Source: Salinispora mooreana (GTDB lineage: Bacteria > Actinomycetota > Actinomycetes > Mycobacteriales > Micromonosporaceae). From it: a stretch of DNA of 64,000 nt. The position numbers and the translations under genes were made by a program. The stretch lies in NCBI RefSeq assembly GCF_000379065.1, contig NZ_KB900614.1, positions 4,124,133-4,188,132 on the forward strand. Direction: 5' to 3'. Position 1 is the stretch's first letter; each line of letters begins with the position of its first letter. Below, piece by piece: positions 23,601 to 31,189 of the stretch. Under the pieces are notes generated by a model that saw only the letters and a list, made by a program, of their open reading frames with translations, had not been told where the DNA came from and did no database searches.

Positions 23601-25778
23601 ACGGCGGCGGGGCTGCGAATCGCCCCCCAGCTCTGGGAGAACGGCACGGTCAAGTTCGACCTCACCCTCACCGTGGAGGACCGTCCCGAAGGGCTGCGTG
23701 GTCGCCTCACCTACCGCACCGATCGCTACGAGGCGAACCGGATCCGCCGCATCGCGCAGCGGTATCTCACCCTGCTCGCCGCCGCTCTCGACCGGCCCGG
23801 CACCCCCGTCCGCGAGCTACCCCTGCTCGACCCGGCCGAACGGGCGCAGCTCCTGCGGGAGGGCAACGACACCGAACTGCCCCTGCCCGACGTGGCCAGC
23901 GTCGGTGAACTACTCGACCGGTTCGCACCGACCGACCCGGGCGCGGTCGCGGTAACCGGCCCGGATGGCGTGCTGCGCCACCGGGACCTCGCCACTCGCG
24001 TCAACCGCCTCGCCCATCTGCTTCGCGCACACGGCGTCGGACCAGACGTCCCGGTCGGGCTCTGCCTTGGCCGGCACACCGACCTGGTGGCCGCGCTCCT
24101 CGCCGTCTGGCGGGCCGGCGGTGGCTACCTGCCGCTCGACCCGGCATTGCCCGTCGGTCGGCTGGCCACCATGCTGGCCGACGCGGCTCCGCCGGTGCTG
24201 CTCACCGATCCCGCCGGGATGCCCCTGATCAGCGATGCCATCGCCGCTGCCGGCACCACCCCGGTGGTGCTCCGGGTTGATCAGCTCGACCCGGACCTGC
24301 CGACCGACCCGCCACCAGTCGTCGGCCACCCGGACGGCCTCGCCTACCTGCTCTACACCTCCGGCTCCACGGGCGCGCCCAAGGGCGTCGTGGTCACGCA
24401 CCGTTCGGTGATCAACCACCTGGTCGGCTGTCACCGCCTGTTCGGGCTCACCGCCGACGACCGAGTCGCGGCAATCACCACCCCGGCCTTCGACATCTCC
24501 CTGGTGGAGCTGGTGCTGCCGCTCTTGGCCGGGGCGCGGGTCGAGATCCTCGATGCGGCGACCGCTCAGGACGCCACCCTGTTACGGACGGCCTGCGGGC
24601 AGCGAGGTGTCACCGTCCTCCAGGCCACCCCAGCGACCTGGCGGATGCTGGTCACCGCAGCCGGCGTACCCGCCGGGGTGCGGCTGCGGATCAGCGGTGG
24701 CGAGGCGCTGGCCCGCGACTTGGCCGACGCGTTGCGCGCCGACGGCGCCCGGGTCATCAACGGGTACGGACCGTCGGAGACCACCGTCTACTCCTCGGCC
24801 GGGTTGGTGGGGGAAGCCGGCCCGGTCGACCTGGGGAGTCCCCTCGCCAACACCCGGATCCAGCTGCTTGACCCCGCCGGTCAGCCCGTCCCGGACGGTG
24901 TGGTCGGTGAGATCCACATTGGCGGCACCGGAGTGGCACGCGGTTACCACGGTGACCCGGGTCGTACCGCGGCCCGGTTTCGCCCCGACCCGTTCAGCCC
25001 GAGCCCCGGCGGGCGGCTCTACGCCACCGGCGACCTGGCCCGTCGGCTCCCGAACGGGCGTCTCGCCTACCACGGCCGCGCCGACCAGCAGGTCAAGGTG
25101 CGGGGATTCCGGATCGAACTCGGCGAGATCGAGTCAGCGCTGCGCGACCAGCCCGGCATCCGGGACGCCGTGGTGACCACCTGGGGCGTCGACGACGACG
25201 TCCGGCTGGCCGCGTACGCGGTCACCGAGCCCGCCGCCGTTGACCCGGCCGCGGTCTGGCCAGCGATCCGAGCCGGTCTGGCCCGGCGGCTGCCAGCGCA
25301 CATGGTGCCGGCCACGCTGGTCCCGCTCGACACGCTGCCCCGCACCGCGAGCGGCAAACTGGACCGGCGGGCGCTGCCCGAGCCGACCTGGCGGGAGACT
25401 ACCGGTAGCGGCCCGACCGCCCCCCGTACCCCAGCCGAAGTGCAGCTCACCACGCTCTGGCAGGACGTGCTCGGCCGCACCGAGGTCGGCGTGCACGACA
25501 ACTTCTTCGCCCTGGGCGGGCACTCCCTCACCGCGACCCGGCTGATCGCCCGCATCCGCACCAGCTTCGGCGTCGAGCTGGCGCTGCGGAGCCTATTCGC
25601 CGCGCCCACCGTCGCCGAGCTCGCGGTCCAGCTCGCCGCCGCGGGCTCCCCCGGCGAGTCGCACCGGATCGGTCCTGCCGACACCAGCCCACAACACCTA
25701 CTCGCCTCGCTCGACGATCTCTCCGACCGCGAGGTTGACGAGCTTCTGGAAAGTCTGATCGCCGAGGAGGGCATATGA
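20604..25778 (+). CDS. NRPS 1: A-T-C-A-T (modules 1 and 2)
   Basis: This 1724-aa synthetase starts without a condensation domain. A1 is at about 25-525 (core INFTSGSTGTPKG); T1 about 535-605 (FFALGGNSLL, Ser carrying phosphopantetheine); C about 630-1075 (active HHGLADG); A2 about 1090-1595 (LYTSGSTGAPKG); T2 about 1605-1680 (FFALGGHSLT). By alignment to GrsA, the A1 specificity residues read DALWLGGTF(K), close to known Val codes (DAFWIGGTFK). A2 reads DIVQIGGVY(K), with no confident match. No epimerase is present, so L residues are expected. The lack of a starter C domain leaves the first residue with a free amine. It overlaps the next gene by four bases (ATGA). Confidence 0.93.
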   Translation: MWAGPIGTANDLDPTLTTAVASTVPDLVAAVARRQPDAVAVAGADGETLTYRELTERADSLAHRLVAGGIRPDEPVAVALPRSVELVVTLLAVLKAGGAYLPLDPADPPARIRQLLAIAGDPPVLANGELPGARRLFRLDQPGPTASTGPTASIGVTPRRLHPAGLAYINFTSGSTGTPKGVAVAHSAVVRLVHQPGYLRLGPTETVLQLAPVAFDAATLEIWGALSNGARLVLAPPGALELTELARLLRRERISVLWLTAGLFHQLVEFDPDCLAGVGQLLAGGDVLAPEAVRRALRVRDGAVLINGYGPTENTTFTCVHPMTDPEAVPDPVPIGRAVPGSTVYVLDPAGRQVPVGVPGELYTGGTGVARGYLGRPGATAAAFLPDPFDPRPGSRMYRTGDRVRWRPDGTLDFLGRIDEQVKIRGFRVEPGEVAAALRAHPAVGDAAVLVDGEGERRRLLAYLTPRPGTSAPTSQELAEYAADRLPAHLRPGGYLVLPALPLTRNGKIDRRALPRPEPPAARLGTEVTDPVQVRLAALWADLLGSSPSAPDDDFFALGGNSLLATRLTFVVADRFGVDLPVRLVYEHPTLARLAGILGERAGAQPANAGVRRLPDGPTPTRSGAGTSTATHLLPASLGQRRLWMLDQLTPGAATYHIAWAVELTGPLDVAALESTLSWLVNRHETLRTHFTSVDGEPAQLVGPAAPVRLSVVDAESDDAGRELVNAAARAPFDLATGPLARFGLVRRSREKHVLTIVVHHGLADGWSFDILFRELAAGYAAAVAGTPPDLPAPQVRYADFAAWQREQADRGAFAADIDFWHAELAGAPTLLDLPADRSTAPVRSTTPASPAASPDPGEQSDAGGEVVFDIPDELTARLRASRDGTLFTRLLAGFQTLLHRLTGADDLLVAVPVAGRTRPETRNVVGFFANTLALRARFTDRSDFTDLLAQARASSIAAQTRQDVPFDRIVDRLAPTRSLAHSPLVQVMFALDEPPPEATAAGLRIAPQLWENGTVKFDLTLTVEDRPEGLRGRLTYRTDRYEANRIRRIAQRYLTLLAAALDRPGTPVRELPLLDPAERAQLLREGNDTELPLPDVASVGELLDRFAPTDPGAVAVTGPDGVLRHRDLATRVNRLAHLLRAHGVGPDVPVGLCLGRHTDLVAALLAVWRAGGGYLPLDPALPVGRLATMLADAAPPVLLTDPAGMPLISDAIAAAGTTPVVLRVDQLDPDLPTDPPPVVGHPDGLAYLLYTSGSTGAPKGVVVTHRSVINHLVGCHRLFGLTADDRVAAITTPAFDISLVELVLPLLAGARVEILDAATAQDATLLRTACGQRGVTVLQATPATWRMLVTAAGVPAGVRLRISGGEALARDLADALRADGARVINGYGPSETTVYSSAGLVGEAGPVDLGSPLANTRIQLLDPAGQPVPDGVVGEIHIGGTGVARGYHGDPGRTAARFRPDPFSPSPGGRLYATGDLARRLPNGRLAYHGRADQQVKVRGFRIELGEIESALRDQPGIRDAVVTTWGVDDDVRLAAYAVTEPAAVDPAAVWPAIRAGLARRLPAHMVPATLVPLDTLPRTASGKLDRRALPEPTWRETTGSGPTAPRTPAEVQLTTLWQDVLGRTEVGVHDNFFALGGHSLTATRLIARIRTSFGVELALRSLFAAPTVAELAVQLAAAGSPGESHRIGPADTSPQHLLASLDDLSDREVDELLESLIAEEGI

Positions 25779-27139
25779 ACAGGCGCAGAGAACGTGTGGT
25801 CGTCGTCGGGGCCGGCCTGGCCGGTTCACTCGTCGCGCTGTACCTCGCCCGGCAGGGCCACGAGGTGGACGTCTTCGAGCGACGCCCGGACCCCCGTTCC
25901 GCGCTGGCCCGCCCGGAGGGCCGGTCGATCAACCTGGGGCTCTCCGCCCGGGGCATGCGGGCGCTGGACGGGGTCGGGCTCCTCGCCGACGTGCTCAAGC
26001 ACAGCGTGCCGATGCGCGAACGGGTGGTGCACTCGCCGGAGGGCGGGGTGCGCGTCCAGCCGTACGGGGTGCGCGAGCACGAGATCCTCCACTCGGTACT
26101 CCGGGAGGAGCTGATTTCGCTGGTGGTGACCGCCGCCGAAGCCGAACCGGAGGTGCGGTTCCACTTCGATCACCTCCTGACCAGCCTGGATCGGGAGACC
26201 GGCGTCGTGCAGGTCGCGTCCACCGCCGGCGGTGAGCCGAGAACAGTCACCGCGGACCTGATCGTCGGTGCCGACGGGGCATTCTCCACGGTCCGGCAGG
26301 AGCTGCAGCACGGGCTGCGTGCCAACCATGCCCAGGAGTTCCTGCCCTGGGGATACAAGGAGCTGACCATCCCGGTCGGTGTCGACGGTCAGCCCCGGGT
26401 CCGACTGGAGGCGCTGCACGTCTGGCCCGGTCACGAGGCGATGATGGTCGCTCACCCCAACCGGGACGCCTCGCTGACCTGCACGCTCTTCATGGCGTAC
26501 GAGGGCCCGGTGAGTTTCGCCGCCCTCGACACCCCAACGGCGGTACGGGACTTCTTCCGCCAGCGCTTTCCGGACGCGGAGGAGCTGATGCCCGACCTGG
26601 TCCGGGAGATCACCGAGAACCCGGTCGGGCACCTGGTCACCGTCCGGACCGCCCCCTGGCGGTACGCGGACCGGGTGGTGCTGATCGGTGATGCCGCACA
26701 TGCTGTCTACCCGTTCTACGGCCAGGGCATGAACTCGGCTTTCGAGGACTGCATGGTGCTCGACGAGTGTCTCACCGCCCACCCCGACCGGGCCACCGCG
26801 CTGGCCGCCTACGAGGCGGCGCGGAAGCCGCACACCGATGTGCTCGCGGACCTGTCCACCACCAACTTCGAGGATCTGCGAGATCGGGTGCACCGGTTCG
26901 GCTACAGCGCCTCCGCTGCCGCCGACCGACTGCTCGCCCGGTTGTTACCGCAACGCTGGGTGCCGCTGTACGCGATGGTCGCGCACACCACCATCCCGTA
27001 CGCCGACGCGCTGGCCCGCGCCAACCGTCAGGACCGTATCCTGCGCCGGGCCGGTGCCGGGCTCGCCCTGGCCACCGGTCTTGCCGCCACCGCCGCTGCC
27101 CGACGCATCGGCCGTCGTCGCCGCGCGACCCGGCGGTGA
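25775..27139 (+). CDS. Kynurenine 3-monooxygenase-like FAD monooxygenase
   Basis: This 454-aa flavoprotein has an N-terminal Rossmann motif VVVVGAGLAGSLVALYLA, then GRSINLGLSARG, a KMO hallmark. It also has DLIVGADGAFSTVR, and GDAAHAVYPFYGQGMNSAFEDC, the second FAD motif in KMO form. The last 30 residues are basic and hydrophobic, where eukaryotic KMO has its membrane anchor. KMO hydroxylates L-kynurenine at C3. Here it is translationally coupled to an NRPS, and no tryptophan dioxygenase, formamidase or kynureninase is nearby. It is more likely to hydroxylate a pathway amino acid, free or carrier-bound, or to provide 3-hydroxykynurenine as a building block. Confidence 0.85.
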   Translation: MNRRRERVVVVGAGLAGSLVALYLARQGHEVDVFERRPDPRSALARPEGRSINLGLSARGMRALDGVGLLADVLKHSVPMRERVVHSPEGGVRVQPYGVREHEILHSVLREELISLVVTAAEAEPEVRFHFDHLLTSLDRETGVVQVASTAGGEPRTVTADLIVGADGAFSTVRQELQHGLRANHAQEFLPWGYKELTIPVGVDGQPRVRLEALHVWPGHEAMMVAHPNRDASLTCTLFMAYEGPVSFAALDTPTAVRDFFRQRFPDAEELMPDLVREITENPVGHLVTVRTAPWRYADRVVLIGDAAHAVYPFYGQGMNSAFEDCMVLDECLTAHPDRATALAAYEAARKPHTDVLADLSTTNFEDLRDRVHRFGYSASAAADRLLARLLPQRWVPLYAMVAHTTIPYADALARANRQDRILRRAGAGLALATGLAATAAARRIGRRRRATRR

Positions 27140-27158
27140 GGGCGTGTTGACGCATCCG

Positions 27159-27878
27159 ATGAACCCCGAACAGCTCCTGCTCACCGAGTCCGACCTGGCT
27201 GCCGATCCGCTGCACCCACTGTTGGTCGGGGCGGTTGACCAGGTGCGGGCCGTGGTCGCCTGGGCCCGGGAGTACCTCTGTGCACCCCATCCGGAGCTGG
27301 GCCGCAAGGGCCCGGTCTGTCCGTACGCCCAGGGCTCCCTGGACCGGGGCATCTTCTACCTGGCCGTGCATCGTGGGGAGACCGTCAACGAGGCCGAGCT
27401 GGACGAGGTGCTCGCGGTCTACCGGGACTGGTTCCATGAGTTGGACCCGCTCACCGGGCCGTCCGCCCAGTTCAAGACGATCTTGCTGACGCTCCCGGAC
27501 CTGCCCGGCGACGTTGCCCGGCAGGTCGTGGATCGGACCCAGCTACGGCTCAAACCGAAATACACCGAACAGGGGTTGATGCTCGGCGAGTTCCACGACG
27601 GCCCGCCGGCCAAGGGTGGCCTGTGGAACACGGATTTCCGGCCGCTGCGCAGCCCTGTTCCGATGCTGGTGGTCCGGTACATGGTCGCCAGTGATCTGCC
27701 GTTCCTCGCCGACGACCCGGTGACCTTCGCCAGCTACCTGCGGTACTTCGGGCGCGGCGGCCCGGCGTCGCTGCGTGGGCAGGTGCAGGCGGCCGCCCAA
27801 CGGCACGGCCTGCCACTGCCCGAACCCAGCACCGACGTCGGCATCCGGCACCAGAACACGAACCAGGGGGTTCGATGA
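27159..27878 (+). CDS. DUF6875-like protein of NRPS cluster
   Basis: About 239 aa, soluble. The conserved stretch is GRKGPVCPYAQGSLDRG, followed by YLAVHRG and QFKTILLTLPDLPG. Later GLMLGEFHDGPPAKGGLWN and PLRSPVPMLVVRYMVASDL appear, then FLADDPVTFASYLRYFG. I recall this pattern from the uncharacterised DUF6875 family found in natural-product clusters; there is no known activity. GTG 27144 or TTG 27147 are alternative starts. It ends one base into the next NRPS gene. Its position directly after the KMO-like gene suggests that the two act together, for example on a shared aromatic intermediate. This is inference. Confidence 0.7.
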   Translation: MNPEQLLLTESDLAADPLHPLLVGAVDQVRAVVAWAREYLCAPHPELGRKGPVCPYAQGSLDRGIFYLAVHRGETVNEAELDEVLAVYRDWFHELDPLTGPSAQFKTILLTLPDLPGDVARQVVDRTQLRLKPKYTEQGLMLGEFHDGPPAKGGLWNTDFRPLRSPVPMLVVRYMVASDLPFLADDPVTFASYLRYFGRGGPASLRGQVQAAAQRHGLPLPEPSTDVGIRHQNTNQGVR

Positions 27879-30800
27879 TGACCGCCGACTCCACCGCGTC
27901 CGGCAGCGGCGGCAAGCGCGCCCTGCTGGCCCGCCTGCTCGCCGAACGGGCCCAGGCGCCCCGCAGCTACCCGGTCTCCTTCGGCCAACAGCGGCTGTGG
28001 TTCCTGGACCGTTTCACCGGGGGCATCCCGGTCTACAACATCCCGGTCGCCTTCCAGGTGCACGGGCCACTGGACGTCGCGGCGCTGCGTACCGCACTGA
28101 CCACGCTCGTCAACCGGCATCCGGCGCTGCGCACCACGTTCAGTGAGTCCGGCGGCGAACCAGTGCAGGTGGTGCGACCGATCGGCGAGGTGGACCTCAC
28201 CGAGACAGACCTGACCGGGCTGCCGGCGGAGCAGGCTGAGGTCGAGGCCACCACGCGCGTTCGAGCGCACTCCGGGCAACCCTTCGACCTCGCCGCAGGT
28301 CCGCTGCTGCGGGTGCTGGTGATCCGGACCGCTCCGGACCGGCACCACGTGGCGTTCTGCGTGCACCACATCGTCTTCGATGCCTGGTCGATCGGGGTGC
28401 TCTTCCAGGAGTTGGAGACCGCGTACGCGGCGGTGCTGGCGGGGGCCCCGGTTGAGCTGCCCGACCTGCCCACCCAGTACGCCGACTTCACCGTCTGGCA
28501 GCGGGAGCGGCTCGCCGGTGACGCGCTGCGCCGACAGCTCGACCACTGGGTCGCGCACCTGCGTGGGGCGCCGGCCCTGCTCAGCCTCCCCACCGACCGG
28601 CCCCGCCCGGCCAGTCGCTCGTATCGGGGTGCCTGCCACTACGTCACCGTCCCGGCGGCGGCCGTGCGACGGGTCGAGGAGTTCAACCAGGGCGCCGGGG
28701 TCACCATGTTCATGACCCTGCTCGCCGTGTTCCAGGCGGTGTTGTCCCGACACAGTGGGCAGGACGACATCGTGATCGGCGCCCCGGTCGCCGGTCGGGA
28801 GCATCCCGACCTGGAGCGGCTGGTCGGCTTCTTCGTCAACACGCTTGCCCTGCGGGTGTCGTCCGCTGGCTCCCCGTCACTACGGCAACTCGTCGACCGG
28901 GTACGGGAGGTCACCCTCGTTGGTCTCGGCAACGCCCAGGTGCCGTTCGAGAAGGTGGTTGAGGAGCTACAGCCGGAACGCAGCCTGGCCCACGCGCCGA
29001 TCTTTCAGGCCCAACTGATCCTGCAGAACGCGCCGCAGAACGCCTTTCAGCTCGCCGGCTGCACGACCACCTCCCTGCCGGTCGACAGCGGCACCGCCAA
29101 GTTCGACCTCACCCTCGCCGGCGAGCTGACCGCCGAGGGCGCCCTGCGGTTGGCCTTCGAGTACGACACCGAACTGTTCGATGTCGGTACGGTCGACCGG
29201 CTGGCCCGGCACCTGTGCACCCTGCTGGACGCGGCGGTCGCCGAGCCGGATCGTCCCCTGACGCGGATTCCGCTGCTCAACGGAGTGGAGCGGTGGCGTG
29301 CCGTGGTCGAGTGGAACCAGACCGACCGGGGCACATTACCGGTTAACACCCTCCTGGACCTGCTCCCCACCGAACCCGCCGAGTCCGGCGCTCCACCTGC
29401 GGTCACCGGTCCCGACGGCTATGTGGACCGGGCCGGGCTGCACCGGCGGGCCGGACAGATCGCCCGGCGACTGCTCGCCGCCGGCGTCGCCCCGGACACC
29501 CCGGTCGGCATCTGCCTGGATCGCGGGCTCGACCTGGTCGCCGCGGTGCTCGGCGTGTGGCGGGCCGGGGCCGGCTACCTGCCGCTCGACCCCACCCTGC
29601 CCCCGGAACGGCTGCGCCACCTGCTCGCCGACTCCGGCACCCGGGTCGTGCTGACTCACCAGGCGGTCGTCGCGCGGCTCGGCCCGGTGCTGGCGGGCTC
29701 GGTGACGGTGCTGCTCGACGACGCCACCGATGCCCCCGGACCCGCCGAGCCGCTGCCGGCGGTCCCGGTGCATCCGGATTCACTGGCATACCTGATCTAC
29801 ACCTCGGGTTCGACCGGTCGACCGAAAGGGGTGGCGGTCCCGCACCGCAGCGTGACCAACCTCGTTGCCTCCTTCCACGACGACCTGGACCTGACGCCCG
29901 AGGATCGTTTCGCCGCGGTCACCACCCTGTCCTTCGACATCTCGGTGCTGGAACTGCTGGTGCCGCTGCTGCTGGACGTCCCGCTGCTGGTCGTGGGCGC
30001 CGACGAGGTCGGCGACGGGCCGGCCCTGCGCCGGCGGCTCACCGAAGCGGGGATCACCGCCATGCAGGCGACCCCGGCGACCTGGCGACTGCTGCTGGCC
30101 TCCGGCGGGGTGCCGCCGACGCTGCGGCTGCGCCTCTGCGGCGGTGAGGCCCTGTCCCGGGACCTCGCCGATGCCCTGCAGGCCGACGGCGGGACCCTGT
30201 GGAACTGCTATGGGCCCACCGAAACCACCGTGTGGTCCGCAGCGGCCCCCGTGGCGCCGACCCCGACCCCGGTGGACCTCGGCGCGCCGATCGCCAATAC
30301 CCGGATCTACCTGCTCGACGAGGCGTACCAGCCGGTGCCGGTGGGCGTGGTGGGAGAAATTCACATCGGCGGGTCCGGCGTGGTGCGCGGATATCACGGC
30401 CGACCCGGCCTGACCGCCGATCGGTTCGTGCCCGACCCGTTCGCCGACCACCCCGGTGCCCGGCTCTACGCCACCGGTGACCTGGCCCGGCAGCGCGCCG
30501 ACGGCCGGTTGGAGTTCCTTGGCCGCACCGACCATCAGGTCAAGGTGCGCGGGTTCCGGATCGAGTTGGGTGAGATCGAGGCCCTGCTCCGGGGCCACGA
30601 TCTGGTCGCGGACGCGGTGGTCGGCACCTGGGCCGGCGGGGACGGGGACACCCGCCTGGTGGCGTACGCCGTGCCGGCGTACGGCGTCGACCCGGACTCC
30701 CTCGGCGCCCAGGTCCGGTCCGACCTGGGCGGCCGGCTGCCGGAGTACATGCTTCCCGCGGCCCTGGTGCCGATGACCGCCCTGCCGCTCAACGACAACG

Positions 30801-31189
30801 GCAAGGTCGACCGGAACGCCCTGCCCGTGCCCACCTGGACCGACCCGCGGGTGGAGCGGGTCGCCCCCCGTGACCCCCTCGAGCAGTTACTCGCCGGGAT
30901 CTGGGAGGAGGTACTGCATGTCGAGCGGATCGGTGTGCACGACGACTTCTTCCGCCTCGGCGGGCATTCCCTCCTCGGCGCGCAGGCGTTGAGTCGGATC
31001 GGCACCGCGCTGGATACGGAGGTGCCGATCCGGATCCTCTTCGAGGCACCGACGATCGACGCGATGGCCCGCGCGCTGCGCTCCACCGAGGAGGTAGCGG
31101 GCCAGACCGATGCCGTCGCCGCCCTTCGGGTGGAGGTGGCCGACCTCTCCGACGAGGAGCTACGGGGCCTGCTGGGCGGCCCGGAATGA
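27875..31189 (+). CDS. NRPS 2: C-A-T (module 3)
   Basis: This 1104-aa single-module synthetase has C at about 25-460 with HHIVFDAWS (catalytic second His present, the usual Gly replaced by Ala), A at about 475-990 (IYTSGSTGRPKG) and T at about 1005-1075 (FFRLGGHSLL). The A-domain specificity residues read DILQLGCVW(K), close to a published Gly code (DILQLGLIWK), so Gly or another small residue is plausible. No epimerase or methyltransferase is inserted. The start ATG overlaps the DUF6875-like stop, and the stop overlaps the next NRPS start (ATGA), so stoichiometric coupled translation is likely. Confidence 0.93.
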   Translation: MMTADSTASGSGGKRALLARLLAERAQAPRSYPVSFGQQRLWFLDRFTGGIPVYNIPVAFQVHGPLDVAALRTALTTLVNRHPALRTTFSESGGEPVQVVRPIGEVDLTETDLTGLPAEQAEVEATTRVRAHSGQPFDLAAGPLLRVLVIRTAPDRHHVAFCVHHIVFDAWSIGVLFQELETAYAAVLAGAPVELPDLPTQYADFTVWQRERLAGDALRRQLDHWVAHLRGAPALLSLPTDRPRPASRSYRGACHYVTVPAAAVRRVEEFNQGAGVTMFMTLLAVFQAVLSRHSGQDDIVIGAPVAGREHPDLERLVGFFVNTLALRVSSAGSPSLRQLVDRVREVTLVGLGNAQVPFEKVVEELQPERSLAHAPIFQAQLILQNAPQNAFQLAGCTTTSLPVDSGTAKFDLTLAGELTAEGALRLAFEYDTELFDVGTVDRLARHLCTLLDAAVAEPDRPLTRIPLLNGVERWRAVVEWNQTDRGTLPVNTLLDLLPTEPAESGAPPAVTGPDGYVDRAGLHRRAGQIARRLLAAGVAPDTPVGICLDRGLDLVAAVLGVWRAGAGYLPLDPTLPPERLRHLLADSGTRVVLTHQAVVARLGPVLAGSVTVLLDDATDAPGPAEPLPAVPVHPDSLAYLIYTSGSTGRPKGVAVPHRSVTNLVASFHDDLDLTPEDRFAAVTTLSFDISVLELLVPLLLDVPLLVVGADEVGDGPALRRRLTEAGITAMQATPATWRLLLASGGVPPTLRLRLCGGEALSRDLADALQADGGTLWNCYGPTETTVWSAAAPVAPTPTPVDLGAPIANTRIYLLDEAYQPVPVGVVGEIHIGGSGVVRGYHGRPGLTADRFVPDPFADHPGARLYATGDLARQRADGRLEFLGRTDHQVKVRGFRIELGEIEALLRGHDLVADAVVGTWAGGDGDTRLVAYAVPAYGVDPDSLGAQVRSDLGGRLPEYMLPAALVPMTALPLNDNGKVDRNALPVPTWTDPRVERVAPRDPLEQLLAGIWEEVLHVERIGVHDDFFRLGGHSLLGAQALSRIGTALDTEVPIRILFEAPTIDAMARALRSTEEVAGQTDAVAALRVEVADLSDEELRGLLGGPE

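Noticed and set aside
25775..27139. Catabolic kynurenine 3-monooxygenase unrelated to the NRPS genes
   Set aside because: Four-base overlap with NRPS 1 and near-contact with the next cluster gene make independent catabolic function unlikely.
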